A stretch of 64,000 bases of DNA from an uncultured Alphaproteobacteria bacterium (GCA_902619375.1 CACNEB010000002.1:58693-122692); one strand, 5' to 3'. Shown: positions 52,875-63,049, counted from the first letter of the stretch. Notes: a model not told the origin generated them from the sequence alone. Program-made: numbers and translations.

Positions 52875-53894
52875 ATGTATAAATCCGAGAATTTTCAGAT
52901 AAGTCTTTGGCTTGTAAGTCTCATGTCAATTATATTGCTGATGATCATTGTTGGTGGTTTGACAAGATTAACTGAGTCTGGTTTGTCCATGGTTGATTGG
53001 AGATTATTTATGGGAACAATACCCCCTTTATCCCATGGTGATTGGTTAAAAGTTTTTGAAGACTATAAGCAATATCCTGAATATCAAATAAAAAATATAA
53101 ACATGACACTATCAGAGTTTAAATACATCTTTTGGTGGGAATATGGACATAGAGTATTGGGAAGACTAATAGGAATTATTTTTATCATCCCTTTTATTTA
53201 CTTTACTTTGAAAAAATACTTTTCTAATGAAGAGTTATACTCATATTCATTCCTTCTTTTTCTTGGAGGGGCACAAGGTATTATCGGATGGTGGATGGTA
53301 AAAAGTGGATTAGATGTTAATCCATACGTTAGCCATTTAAGACTTGCCGTTCACTTAATCATAGCTCAAATAATTCTCTCTTTAATTGCTTATCTTTTCT
53401 TGAAAAGGCTTGATATTGGAATTTATAAAAATAATTTTAGCTCACATAAAACTTTTTTTATTTTTTTTAATATAATAATTTTTTTTACAGTAATTTACGG
53501 TGCTTTTATGGCTGGTTTAGATGCTGGAAAATCATTTAATACTTGGCCCAAAATGGGAGATAATTACATTCCTGAAAATTTAATTTTTATTGAGGATCGA
53601 CTTTTTGGTTTTTTTGATAACAGTGTCTTCATACATTTTTTTCATAGAGCCTTAGCTTATTTATCATTTTTAACAATTCTTTATATATGCTTTAAACATT
53701 TTAAGGGAATTGAAAATAAATATCAAAAAATCCATTTCCTGATTGTGCTATTTCTAGTTTTAATTCAGTTATTTATTGGTGTTTTTGTTGTTTTGAGTAA
53801 TGTTCAAGTCTCTTTGGGTTCTATCCATCAAATAATAGGCACTTTATTGCTTGTATCAGCTACTTGTTATAGCCTTCAAATACTTAAGAATTAA
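52875..53894 (+). CDS. ctaA: Heme A synthase (COX15/CtaA)
   Basis: GGLTRLTESGLSMVDWRLFMGTIPPL, EYGHRVLGRLIG, GGAQGIIGWWMVKSGL, HFFHRALAYL, LGSIHQIIGTLLL. Confidence 0.96.
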   Translation: MYKSENFQISLWLVSLMSIILLMIIVGGLTRLTESGLSMVDWRLFMGTIPPLSHGDWLKVFEDYKQYPEYQIKNINMTLSEFKYIFWWEYGHRVLGRLIGIIFIIPFIYFTLKKYFSNEELYSYSFLLFLGGAQGIIGWWMVKSGLDVNPYVSHLRLAVHLIIAQIILSLIAYLFLKRLDIGIYKNNFSSHKTFFIFFNIIIFFTVIYGAFMAGLDAGKSFNTWPKMGDNYIPENLIFIEDRLFGFFDNSVFIHFFHRALAYLSFLTILYICFKHFKGIENKYQKIHFLIVLFLVLIQLFIGVFVVLSNVQVSLGSIHQIIGTLLLVSATCYSLQILKN

Positions 53895-53926
53895 ATCTAA
53901 TTAGGGTTACATTTTGTATAAACTGC

Positions 53927-54628
53927 ATGGGTAAAATTCTAGTTATTGGTGCAAATGGCTCTGTTGGCAAATCATGTGTTAACAACCTAAAAAATGATAA
54001 TGATTTAGTTCTAGTATCAAGAAGTGAATTTGATAGTGATGTTGAAGGTAATTTTGAAAAAAATGTTCTAGATATTAATGATTACACGAATACAGAAAGT
54101 TTCATACAATCTATTAACTATGAAATATCTGGTATAATTTTTGCCATTGGCTCGATAAACTTAAAACCTTTCTCAAGCACCTCTGTTGATGATTTTAAAA
54201 AAATAATGGATGATAATTTTTATAATATCGTTCATTTCCTCAATCACTGCATAACTAAGATGTCGGATTCATCTTCAGTAGTATTTTTTTCATCAATAGC
54301 AGCTGTTAGGGGTTTTAAAAATCATACAGCAATCTCCTCTGCAAAAAGTGCATTAATTGGTTTATCAAATTCTTTAGCCGCAGACTATGCTCCGAAGATA
54401 AGATTTAATACAATATCTCCTAGCCTATCTTTTTCCAAAATGTCAAATTTTATGGTTTCTAATGAAAAGGTTGCTGAAGGAATTGGAAAACTTCACCCTA
54501 TGTCAAGACTTGGAACAGGTGATGACATAGGTAATTTGGCTTCTTTCTTGGTATCTAAAAAATCATCATGGATTACAGGACAAAACTTCCAACTTGATGG
54601 TGGAAGATCAACTTTAATCACAAAATAA
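53927..54628 (+). CDS. SDR family oxidoreductase
   Basis: LVIGANGSVGKSCVN; SAKSALIGLSNSLAADYAPKIRFNTISP; GQNFQLDGGRS. Confidence 0.88.
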   Translation: MGKILVIGANGSVGKSCVNNLKNDNDLVLVSRSEFDSDVEGNFEKNVLDINDYTNTESFIQSINYEISGIIFAIGSINLKPFSSTSVDDFKKIMDDNFYNIVHFLNHCITKMSDSSSVVFFSSIAAVRGFKNHTAISSAKSALIGLSNSLAADYAPKIRFNTISPSLSFSKMSNFMVSNEKVAEGIGKLHPMSRLGTGDDIGNLASFLVSKKSSWITGQNFQLDGGRSTLITK

Positions 54629-54638
54629 TAAAAACAAA

Positions 54639-56126
54639 ATGAAGGAATGCTTTGTAGTTCTTGGAAATCAACTATTTGATAAGAAGTACTTAACAGAATT
54701 TAAAAACTCATGTGATTTTTTTATACAAGAGGATATGGGCCTTTGTAGTTATTTTAAACATCACAAACAAAAAATTTATTATTTTTTGGCATCAATGAGG
54801 GAATACAGGGACTATCTAAAAAAAAATAATTTTAAAGTAAATTATATTTCTCTTGATAAAAATATTTCTAATTTCAAAGACTATTTTGCTGGTCTAAAAA
54901 ACTTCTTAAGTAAAAAAAATATTTCTAAAATTAATATCTTCGAAATAGAAGACTTAGAATTTAGAATTAAATTTGAGCAATTTTGTAAAAATAGCAAAAT
55001 TGAACTAATTTTTCATAAATCTCCTATGTTCCTTGTTAGTAGAACCGATTATAAAGATATGGTTACTACAAAAAAACCTCAACTTGCTAATTTTTATAGC
55101 AATGTTCGGAAAAGTTTTCAAATATTTGTAAAAGACAATAAACCTATTGGAGATAAGTGGAGTTTCGATGAGGATAATAGAAAAAGAGTTCCTAAAGGTT
55201 ATCAAAGTCCTAAATCTTATACATTTGAGTCAAAATATTTTGAGGAAATAAAAAAATTAATTGATAAATTTTTTTCAAAACACTTTGGAAATTTGGAAAA
55301 GAAAATAATATTTCCAATGAATTTTAAAGACTCATCTAAAGTTCTTGATAATTTTATTAGCAGTAAACTTGAAAACTTTGGACATTACGAAGATTTTGTG
55401 AGCACCAGTGATCCATACATTAATCATAGCATAATTAGTGCACCATTAAATATAGGTTTAATAACACCAGAACAAGTGCTCAATAAATTGAGTTCTATTT
55501 CTTATTCTAAAGTTGGCATCAATAATTACGAAGGGTTTATTAGACAAGTTTTTGGTTGGAGAGAATTTATGAGATACTTAAATATTCACTATTATAAAGA
55601 TTTTAATAAAGGTAACTTTTTTGGAAATGACAGAAAATTAACAAAACATTGGTATGAGGGTACAACAAACATTCCTATTTTAAATGACATGATATTAAAT
55701 TTAAAAAAAAGTGGATATGTTCACCATATCCCGAGATTGATGATAATTAGTAATATAATGAACTTAGCTGGATTAAAGCCATCTGAAGTTTATAAATGGT
55801 TTATGGAGACATTCATTGACTCATCTGATTGGGTTATGACGCCAAATGTCTATGGAATGGGGATGTTTAGCGATGGAGGTATTTTTGCAACAAAACCATA
55901 TTTATGTGGTTCAAATTACTTACTAAAGATGAGTAATTATAGTCGGGGAGATTGGACACAAACATTAGATGGTTTATATTGGAATTTTATATATAAAAAT
56001 AAAAATTATTTTAAAACTAATCAGAGACTCTCTATGATGTACTATACTGTAAATAAAATGGACAAGTCTAAAATTAGTACTCATATATCTAATGCAAAAA
56101 AATTCATCAAAGAATACACAAGATAG
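54639..56126 (+). CDS. PhrB/FeS-BCP-type cryptochrome/photolyase family protein (Fe-S cysteines apparently absent)
   Basis: VVLGNQLF...YYFLASMREYRDYLK, GFIRQVFGWREFMRYL, HIPRLMIISNIMNLAGLKPSEVYKWFMETFIDSSDWVMTPNVYGMGMFSDGG. Confidence 0.85.
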   Translation: MKECFVVLGNQLFDKKYLTEFKNSCDFFIQEDMGLCSYFKHHKQKIYYFLASMREYRDYLKKNNFKVNYISLDKNISNFKDYFAGLKNFLSKKNISKINIFEIEDLEFRIKFEQFCKNSKIELIFHKSPMFLVSRTDYKDMVTTKKPQLANFYSNVRKSFQIFVKDNKPIGDKWSFDEDNRKRVPKGYQSPKSYTFESKYFEEIKKLIDKFFSKHFGNLEKKIIFPMNFKDSSKVLDNFISSKLENFGHYEDFVSTSDPYINHSIISAPLNIGLITPEQVLNKLSSISYSKVGINNYEGFIRQVFGWREFMRYLNIHYYKDFNKGNFFGNDRKLTKHWYEGTTNIPILNDMILNLKKSGYVHHIPRLMIISNIMNLAGLKPSEVYKWFMETFIDSSDWVMTPNVYGMGMFSDGGIFATKPYLCGSNYLLKMSNYSRGDWTQTLDGLYWNFIYKNKNYFKTNQRLSMMYYTVNKMDKSKISTHISNAKKFIKEYTR

Positions 56127-56862
56127 AGTAGTTTTTATAACAGGTGCTAGTAGTGGGATTGGCTACGCACTATGTGAAGAGTATCTCAGACAAGGCTGGA
56201 ATGTGATAGGCTTAGCAAGAGATGATACCAAAATACCAAATGAAACAATTGATAATCCAAAATTTGAGTTTGTAAAAACAGATTTATCAAATTTTGATTC
56301 AAGTAAGCTAATTATAGATGAGGTATTTAAAAAAAATGCAAATATTAGTACATTTATTTTAAATGCAGGTATTTATATCCCCGATAGTCTAAATGATTTT
56401 AACTTTGAAAATGCAAAGGCAACTTTTGATACCAATGTTTTAAGTATTTATTTATCAATAGAGCTAATAAAAAAAAATTTCGAGCTAAATTCAAATTATA
56501 CCTTGGCAATAATGTCCTCCACAGCTGGATATAAGGGTCTCCCAAAATCTATTTTATACGGACCCTCAAAAGCGGCTTTAATTAATCTAGCCGAGGCTAT
56601 AAAATCTGAAATGCATGATAATCTCAATGTAAAACTTATCTGTCCAGGATTTGTAGAAACTCCTGCTACAAAAGTAAATTCATTTAAAATGCCATATTTA
56701 ATGTCACCCAAAGATGCAGCTAGGATTATTTATAGTAAAATATATAAAAAAGGTTTTGAAATATCCTTCCCTTTTCCTTTTAATTCTATAATGAAATTTG
56801 GTAAAGTATTGCCTTATAAACTTTACTTCAAAATCACTGAAAAAAAGTTTTCAAAAAAATGA
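56092..56862 (+). CDS. SDR family oxidoreductase
   Basis: VFITGASSGIGYALCEEY; STAGYKGLPKSILYGPSKAALINLAEAIKSE. Confidence 0.9.
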   Translation: MQKNSSKNTQDRVVFITGASSGIGYALCEEYLRQGWNVIGLARDDTKIPNETIDNPKFEFVKTDLSNFDSSKLIIDEVFKKNANISTFILNAGIYIPDSLNDFNFENAKATFDTNVLSIYLSIELIKKNFELNSNYTLAIMSSTAGYKGLPKSILYGPSKAALINLAEAIKSEMHDNLNVKLICPGFVETPATKVNSFKMPYLMSPKDAARIIYSKIYKKGFEISFPFPFNSIMKFGKVLPYKLYFKITEKKFSKK

Positions 56863-57347
56863 AAATATCTACCCCAAAAATCTCAATTGTAATGGGAAGC
56901 CAAAGCGATTGGTCCACACTTAGGCATACGGGTAAAATTCTAAAAGAATTAAAGATTGTCCATGAAAAAAAAATAGTTTCAGCTCACAGAACTCCCAAAA
57001 GACTCTATGAGTATGCTGAACAAGCTTATGACAGAGGTATTAAGATTATTATTGCTGGAGCTGGTGGGTCTGCTCATTTACCAGGCATGATAGCAGCTAT
57101 AACTCATATTCCAGTAATCGGGGTACCAATTGAGTCAAAAACACTAAAAGGCTTAGATAGTTTACTTTCAATAGCTCAGATGCCTTTTGGCATTCCAGTT
57201 GGAACTGTGGCTATTGGTGAAAATGGAGCCAAAAATGCTGCTTTATACGCAGCTTCAATTATTAGTAATTATGACCCCAATATTGAAAGAAGTTTAGTAA
57301 AATGGAGACTGGCTCAAACAAAAAAAGTTAAAAAGACACCTAGATAA
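56859..57347 (+). CDS. purE: 5-(carboxyamino)imidazole ribonucleotide mutase
   Basis: IVMGSQSDWSTLRHTGKIL, SAHRTPKRLYEYAE, IAGAGGSAHLPGMIAAITHIPVIGVPI. Confidence 0.97.
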   Translation: MKISTPKISIVMGSQSDWSTLRHTGKILKELKIVHEKKIVSAHRTPKRLYEYAEQAYDRGIKIIIAGAGGSAHLPGMIAAITHIPVIGVPIESKTLKGLDSLLSIAQMPFGIPVGTVAIGENGAKNAALYAASIISNYDPNIERSLVKWRLAQTKKVKKTPR

Positions 57348-58378
57348 TGATCATCGGTATCTTAGGTGGAGGTCAATTAGGTATGATGTTATGCCAAGTG
57401 GCTAGTAAATTAAATATTCAAACTTTTATATACTCTGATACTGATGACTCCCCAGCAATTAAATATGCAAATCACTTCTTAATAAAAAAGTATGATGATT
57501 TTCACGAGATAGATAATTTTATTAAAAAATGTGATTTTGTGACTTATGAGTTTGAAAATATCCCTTTTAAAACTTTATCATATATTGAACAAAAGATTAA
57601 AATTTCACCTAGTTCTGAAATTAATCAAATTATTCAAGATCGATTAACTGAAAAAAATTATGTAAATCAGATTAATATCCCTACTGTTCCCTATATAGAA
57701 ATTAACAATACATCTGATTTAAAATCAGTTGATCCTAAATTTTTTCCTGCAATATTGAAGACTCGCAAACTTGGATATGATGGTAAAGGCCAAATAGTAA
57801 TTAATAGTTATAAAGATATATCTGACATACCAACTAATGAGTATATTTTGGAAAAAAAAATTAATTTACAACAAGAAATCTCTATCATTGCTGTCAGGTA
57901 TAAAGATGGTACTATTTTTACGTATCAACCAATTGAAAATATTCATAAAAATCAAATTCTTTTCAAATCATTTTCACCAGCTAACTCAGAGAAATCGATC
58001 ATTTTAGAAGCGACAAACCATGCTTATAATTTTGCAGAAAAAATAAGCTATGTTGGAACTTTTTGTTTAGAATTTTTTATAAATGAAGAAAAAAAATTAT
58101 TATTAAATGAAATAGCTCCCAGAGTTCACAACTCAGGACATTTAACTATTGAGTCATACAATGTTAGTCAATTTGAGTCTCATATCAGATCTGTATGTGA
58201 TCTTGAAAAGGTAGAGCCTTCATTAAAATCTAAATCTGAAATGATAAATATTCTAGGGGACGATATTTATAACTATCGTGGGAAATCATTCAAAGAAAAT
58301 GAATATTTTCATGATTATCACAAAAAAGAGTCAAAAACTGGCAGAAAAATGGGCCATTTTACAAAAGTTCTAATCTAG
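57347..58378 (+). CDS. purK: 5-(carboxyamino)imidazole ribonucleotide synthase
   Basis: IGILGGGQLGMMLCQVASKL, LKTRKLGYDGKGQ, LLNEIAPRVHNSGHLTIESYNVSQFE. Confidence 0.96.
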   Translation: MIIGILGGGQLGMMLCQVASKLNIQTFIYSDTDDSPAIKYANHFLIKKYDDFHEIDNFIKKCDFVTYEFENIPFKTLSYIEQKIKISPSSEINQIIQDRLTEKNYVNQINIPTVPYIEINNTSDLKSVDPKFFPAILKTRKLGYDGKGQIVINSYKDISDIPTNEYILEKKINLQQEISIIAVRYKDGTIFTYQPIENIHKNQILFKSFSPANSEKSIILEATNHAYNFAEKISYVGTFCLEFFINEEKKLLLNEIAPRVHNSGHLTIESYNVSQFESHIRSVCDLEKVEPSLKSKSEMINILGDDIYNYRGKSFKENEYFHDYHKKESKTGRKMGHFTKVLI

Positions 58379-59391
58379 TTTTTAGACCAGTAATTTTTAA
58401 AGTGATTATAGTTAATTAAACTATCGTTTTTGAATTTAGAGTATTTTTTAAATGTGAAATCTTTTTTTCTGGAATATGAAATTAGCGTGTTATCAAACTT
58501 AAGGTTATAATGTTTACATCCATTAATTGTCAAAAATTTATTTAAATTATTTGACTTTTTTGAGGTGTAAAAGAGCTCCAATATATTTGAGACAGAATAT
58601 TTTGTTGAATATACACCAGCACAACAAAACTCATTAAATTTGCGATTTTTAAGATGTGGAGCTGAGTCAGAACCAAAGAAAAATTTTGAATTGCCAGAAA
58701 GAGCAGCATTTAATAATGATTTTTGGTGATTTACACTTTTAATTACAGGTTTACAAAATATTTCTGGTCTTAAAAAATTTCCAAGAAAAGTGTTTGTATT
58801 TTCAAGTAAATGATGTGTTGTTATAGTAGCTGCAATGTTTTTGTGCGATTTTACAAAATCTACAGAATCTTTAGTTGTTATATGTTCTAAAGTTATCTTT
58901 AAACCTTTAAAATTTTTTACTAACCAAGATAACTCAAAATCAAGAAATCTTTTTTCACGCTCATAAGGATCATCATTTTCATGAATGTGTTCACCATGCA
59001 AGCATAATGGTATTTTATTATTTTCTAAAAATTCGAAATATTTAGACATTTTTTTGATGTCTTTTACTCCTGATGAAGAATTAGTAGTGGCATGAAGAGG
59101 ATATAATTTAGCTGCAAAAAATAATTTTTCATTAACCATATTTTTTAAATCAATAATAGAGCAGTCTTGGTTTAAATAGATTGTAAAAAGAATTTCAGTA
59201 TTGTTATTATTATTATTTAAAACGAAGGATCTATACTTTGATAAAATATTTTTATTAGTAATTGGCTTTATTAAATTAGGCATAACTAAAATTTTTTGAA
59301 AATTTTTATTATTTTCTTTTAATACGTATTTTAAAAGTTGGCCCTCTCTTAGATGTACATGAAAATCGCAAGGCTTAAAAATTTTGAGCAT
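58375..59391 (-). CDS. pyrC: Dihydroorotase
   Basis: FKPCDFHVHLREGQLLKYVL, AAKLYPLHATTNSSSGV, CLHGEH, ITLEHITT, ATITTHHLLENTN, FFGSDSAPH. Confidence 0.93.
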   Translation of the reverse strand: MLKIFKPCDFHVHLREGQLLKYVLKENNKNFQKILVMPNLIKPITNKNILSKYRSFVLNNNNNNTEILFTIYLNQDCSIIDLKNMVNEKLFFAAKLYPLHATTNSSSGVKDIKKMSKYFEFLENNKIPLCLHGEHIHENDDPYEREKRFLDFELSWLVKNFKGLKITLEHITTKDSVDFVKSHKNIAATITTHHLLENTNTFLGNFLRPEIFCKPVIKSVNHQKSLLNAALSGNSKFFFGSDSAPHLKNRKFNEFCCAGVYSTKYSVSNILELFYTSKKSNNLNKFLTINGCKHYNLKFDNTLISYSRKKDFTFKKYSKFKNDSLINYNHFKNYWSKN

Positions 59392-60337
59392 TTAAAATAT
59401 TATCTATTTTATCAATTACTTGATTATAAGACACATCATTCATTAAACAATTATTTAAAGTATAGTTTTGAGTTTTACTAACAAGGCTTTCATATGACTC
59501 TGATGACCTAACAAGATGACAATGATCAAAAATTTTAGGAAAATAAATATTATCATTTGTGGGACCAAAAAGACCAATTGTTGGAGTTTTACTCAATGAA
59601 GCCATATGCATCATGGATGAGTCATTTCCGATAAATAACCTTGATTTTTGAAGTAAACCATAATCATTGAAAATATGTTGCTTACCACATCTATTAATTA
59701 CTTTATCGCCTAGTTCTGACTCAAAGTGATGAAATTTTGAACTTTCATTTTCTGATCCTAAAATAAATATTTTATCAATGCCTTTTTCAATTAGATATTT
59801 TGCTATTTTAACAAATTGTTCTGAAGGCCATTCTTTTGGTGGCCAATTTGTAAATGGTGCTAAACACGCATAATTTGAATTTGGAAAAATATTACGAACT
59901 CTATCGATCATTATTTTAAAATCTTTTTTTAGATCAGTATCAAATCTGTGATGGATTTGTTCATAAATATTTTTACCCTTTTTCATTTTGAATATATTTC
60001 TTTTTTTTACTCTCAAAAAATAACCAATGATTGAGGATCTAAAATCTACTATTTCATCGAATTTAAGTGTTGAAAGTTCTTTATAGAGTTTTAACCAATG
60101 TAGATTATATTTTTGTTTAGTAAGATTAATCCTTCTAGAAATCATAGAATAATCATCATAAATAGGCATTGGTAAAGGACCAGAAACTAATGTTACCTCA
60201 ATATTTTTCTTATATTTTCTGATGTATTTATTTAAAACTTGAAGGTTAATTAAGGAGTCACCTATTCTATTTGAAGAAATAAATAGTAAATGCATATATA
60301 TACATATAGATAATATATTACATGCAAATTGAAACAC
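59375..60337 (-). CDS. Glycosyltransferase family 9 / heptosyltransferase-like (likely start M15, 60295)
   Basis: FISSNRIGDSLINLQVL, APFTNWPPKEWPSEQFVKIAKYL, LFIGNDSSMMHMASLSKTPTIGLFGPTN. Confidence 0.85.
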   Translation of the reverse strand: MFQFACNILSICIYMHLLFISSNRIGDSLINLQVLNKYIRKYKKNIEVTLVSGPLPMPIYDDYSMISRRINLTKQKYNLHWLKLYKELSTLKFDEIVDFRSSIIGYFLRVKKRNIFKMKKGKNIYEQIHHRFDTDLKKDFKIMIDRVRNIFPNSNYACLAPFTNWPPKEWPSEQFVKIAKYLIEKGIDKIFILGSENESSKFHHFESELGDKVINRCGKQHIFNDYGLLQKSRLFIGNDSSMMHMASLSKTPTIGLFGPTNDNIYFPKIFDHCHLVRSSESYESLVSKTQNYTLNNCLMNDVSYNQVIDKIDNILNAQNF

Positions 60338-60900
60338 TTAATCCAATAAAAATTAGAGTATTTGGGGAAGAAAGATTTGATTTCCTTCAAAATATAATTA
60401 CCAATGACTTAACTAAATTAAAGGAAGAGTTAAAGAGCTATATACTATCTCCACAAGGAAAGATTCTATATGAAATAATAATTACTAAATCAGACGAGTC
60501 ATATGAATTAGTTTGCTCGAATGATCAAAATGATTTGCCTACATTCTTAAATAAATATGCATTGTTATCTGAAGTAAAACTCAGTATTGAAAAAGTTGAT
60601 AAAAGAGAATTTGATAAAAATTATATTTTAGATCAACTTTCAACTGGAATAATTGACTCAAACCTGCTTAAACAATCCTCTTTACTTCCATCTGAAGTCA
60701 ATGATGAATTAGTAGACTATTCGAAAGGATGCTTTGTAGGTCAAGAGGTAGTTTCGAGGATTAAACATCGACAACTAAATAAAAAAAAACTTTCAATTAA
60801 AGTTTTTGAGAAAAAACCTCAAAAACTTCCAACTAATTCAGAAATATTATTACAAATAAATAATTATTACATACTTAGGGAACCTAGAGTTAATAAATAA
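60322..60900 (+). CDS. YgfZ/GcvT-like folate-binding protein (short form)
   Basis: FLQNIITNDL, ILSPQGKILYEIII, DYSKGCFVGQEVVSRIKHR. Confidence 0.88.
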   Translation: MQIETLNPIKIRVFGEERFDFLQNIITNDLTKLKEELKSYILSPQGKILYEIIITKSDESYELVCSNDQNDLPTFLNKYALLSEVKLSIEKVDKREFDKNYILDQLSTGIIDSNLLKQSSLLPSEVNDELVDYSKGCFVGQEVVSRIKHRQLNKKKLSIKVFEKKPQKLPTNSEILLQINNYYILREPRVNK

Positions 60901-60901
60901 A

Positions 60902-62251
60902 TTACTTAAAATATTGAGAGTAATAATTTGCTATTTCAGAGAGTGATACTTTTTCTTGCTTCATGGTATCTCTATCTCGCACCGTAACTGTTTGATTTTC
61001 TAAAGTTTCAAAATCAATAGTAACACACAAAGGTGTCCCAATCTCATCATGTCTACGATAATTTTTTCCAATATTTCCTGTATTTTCAACCATAACTCTT
61101 CCTAAACCAAGTGATTGTAACTCTGATTTGACATTATTTGCTGTATTGACCAATTCAGAATTATTTCTCTTAAGAGGAATGACTGCAGCTTTAATTGGCG
61201 ATAAATGAGGTTTGAGTTTTAACAATGTTCTCTTATTTTCTTCATCTGAGGTATAAGCTTCGTTTAAAATTGCCAAAACACCCCTTTCAACACCTGCTGA
61301 GGGCTCAATAACGTATGGTATAAACCATTCATTATTTTCTAAATCTTGAATAGCTAATTTTGTTGTAGAATTTTTATTTTCTTGAACTTTAGCTTTAATA
61401 TTAAAATCTTTTTGATTTTTAGAATGTGATCCTAAATCAAAATCAGTTCTATTTGCAATACCCTCAAGTTCCTCAAGGCCATGTGGAAAGTCATACATAA
61501 TATCAAAAGTTGCTTTGGAGTAATGTGATAGATCTTTTTTTTCTACCTCGAGTAATTTTAATTTCTCTGATTTGACACCTTGATCAACCCACCAATTTAA
61601 ACGTTTATCTACCCAATATTTATGCCAACTCTCATCAGAGCCAGGTTTAACAAAATACTCAAGTTCCATCTGTTCAAATTCTCTAACTCTGAAAATAAAG
61701 TTTCTTGGAGTGATTTCATTTCTAAATGCTTTTCCAATTTGAGCTATACCAAAAGGAGGAACCCTACTGGTTGAGTCGACAACATTTTTGAAATTTACAA
61801 ATATTTGCTGAGCAGTTTCTGGTCTCAAATATGCAAATGAACTCCCGTCATCCACAGGACCAATAGCTGTTTTAAACATTAAATTAAATGGTCTAGGATC
61901 AGTTAAATCAGTTGATTTGCAATTTGGACATTTTCCGTCTTCAAGTTGATCTGCTCTCCATCTTGATTTACATTTCTTGCAATCAACTAAAGGATCAGAA
62001 AATGTATCTTCGTGGCCTGAATATTTTAAAACAGTAGGTGAGGTTAAAATAGTTGAGTCCAATCCCTCGACATCATCTCTTTCATAGACTATTGATTTCC
62101 ACCAAGCTGATTTTAAATTTAATTTTAGCTCTACACCCATAGGTCCAAAATCATAGAGACCTTTCATGCCACCGTAGATGTCATTTGATTGAAAAATAAA
62201 CCCTCTTCTCTTACACAGAGATACTAAGTCTTCCATATTTTCTGCTGTCAT
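60902..62251 (-). CDS. glyS: Glycine--tRNA ligase, single-chain (alpha2 dimeric) type
   Basis: [102 protein letters not shown]. Confidence 0.96.
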   Translation of the reverse strand: MTAENMEDLVSLCKRRGFIFQSNDIYGGMKGLYDFGPMGVELKLNLKSAWWKSIVYERDDVEGLDSTILTSPTVLKYSGHEDTFSDPLVDCKKCKSRWRADQLEDGKCPNCKSTDLTDPRPFNLMFKTAIGPVDDGSSFAYLRPETAQQIFVNFKNVVDSTSRVPPFGIAQIGKAFRNEITPRNFIFRVREFEQMELEYFVKPGSDESWHKYWVDKRLNWWVDQGVKSEKLKLLEVEKKDLSHYSKATFDIMYDFPHGLEELEGIANRTDFDLGSHSKNQKDFNIKAKVQENKNSTTKLAIQDLENNEWFIPYVIEPSAGVERGVLAILNEAYTSDEENKRTLLKLKPHLSPIKAAVIPLKRNNSELVNTANNVKSELQSLGLGRVMVENTGNIGKNYRRHDEIGTPLCVTIDFETLENQTVTVRDRDTMKQEKVSLSEIANYYSQYFK

Positions 62252-62392
62252 TTATCAGATACCAAATTTGTTAAAAAGAAACTCTTCTTTTAATTTAGTA
62301 ATTAAATCCTCACTATTTAAAGAATTAATACCAAGACCAAGTTTTTGTTTGAGAGACTTTGGTTGTTTTATTTTTTTAATTTTAGTCTTTTC

Positions 62393-63049
62393 TCAAAATT
62401 TACTTTTAAAGAAAGACGACTCAGATGCAATGCCATCAATTAAACCTAAGTCTTTTGCATCATTAGCTAACCAAAAGGAACCAGAGAATATAACTTTTTT
62501 ATTTTTTTCGCTAAGTTTCTTTTTTCTTCTCGAGGACACCCAATCAATAAAATTTTGGTGTATTAACTTTTGAAGTTTTTTTAATTTTTCCTCATCTTTT
62601 TTATTAACTTTTAAAAATGGATCTAAAAAGCTTTTGTTCTCTCCAGCTGTAAATATCCTTCTTTCTATTCCAATTTTTTTAATAAGATCAGTAAATCCAA
62701 AACCACCTGATATCACACCTATTGAACCAACAATAGAATTTACATCTGCGTATAACTCATCTGCTGCACATGCAAGCCAATACCCTCCAGATGCAGCTAC
62801 ATCCTCAACAAAACAATAACATTTCACTTTTTTCTTATCTGAAATTTCTCTTATTTTTTGTGCAATTAAAGATGATTGCACCGGAGAACCGCCAGGAGAG
62901 TTAATGACAATTGATAGTGCATCAATTTTTATTTTCATTACCTTTGAGAAAAGTCCATTCAAATTATCCATATTCAATGGTGCTCTACTTCCAGATGCAA
63001 TCATTCCTTTGAGATCAATTGAGATTACTGTTTTGTATGGACTGAACAT
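62393..63049 (-). CDS. sppA: S49 family peptidase (SppA/SohB-like), ended by an in-frame TGA; open frame continues to 62255
   Basis: INSPGGSPVQSSLIAQKIRE, VEDVAASGGYWLACAADELYADVNSIVGSIGVI. Confidence 0.92.
   Translation of the reverse strand: MFSPYKTVISIDLKGMIASGSRAPLNMDNLNGLFSKVMKIKIDALSIVINSPGGSPVQSSLIAQKIREISDKKKVKCYCFVEDVAASGGYWLACAADELYADVNSIVGSIGVISGGFGFTDLIKKIGIERRIFTAGENKSFLDPFLKVNKKDEEKLKKLQKLIHQNFIDWVSSRRKKKLSEKNKKVIFSGSFWLANDAKDLGLIDGIASESSFFKSKF

Noticed and set aside
62393-62395. Genome-wide TGA recoding (for example TGA = Gly) as explanation of the sppA stop
   Set aside because: TGA terminates other ORFs here at sensible ends (for example the 44-aa ORF at 2960-2962 and the frame end at 62255-62257), and only one internal TGA was noticed.
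62268-62573. + strand 101-aa ORF in the ORF track
   Set aside because: It is antisense to the sppA coding frame and its downstream tail; composition reflects the opposite strand.
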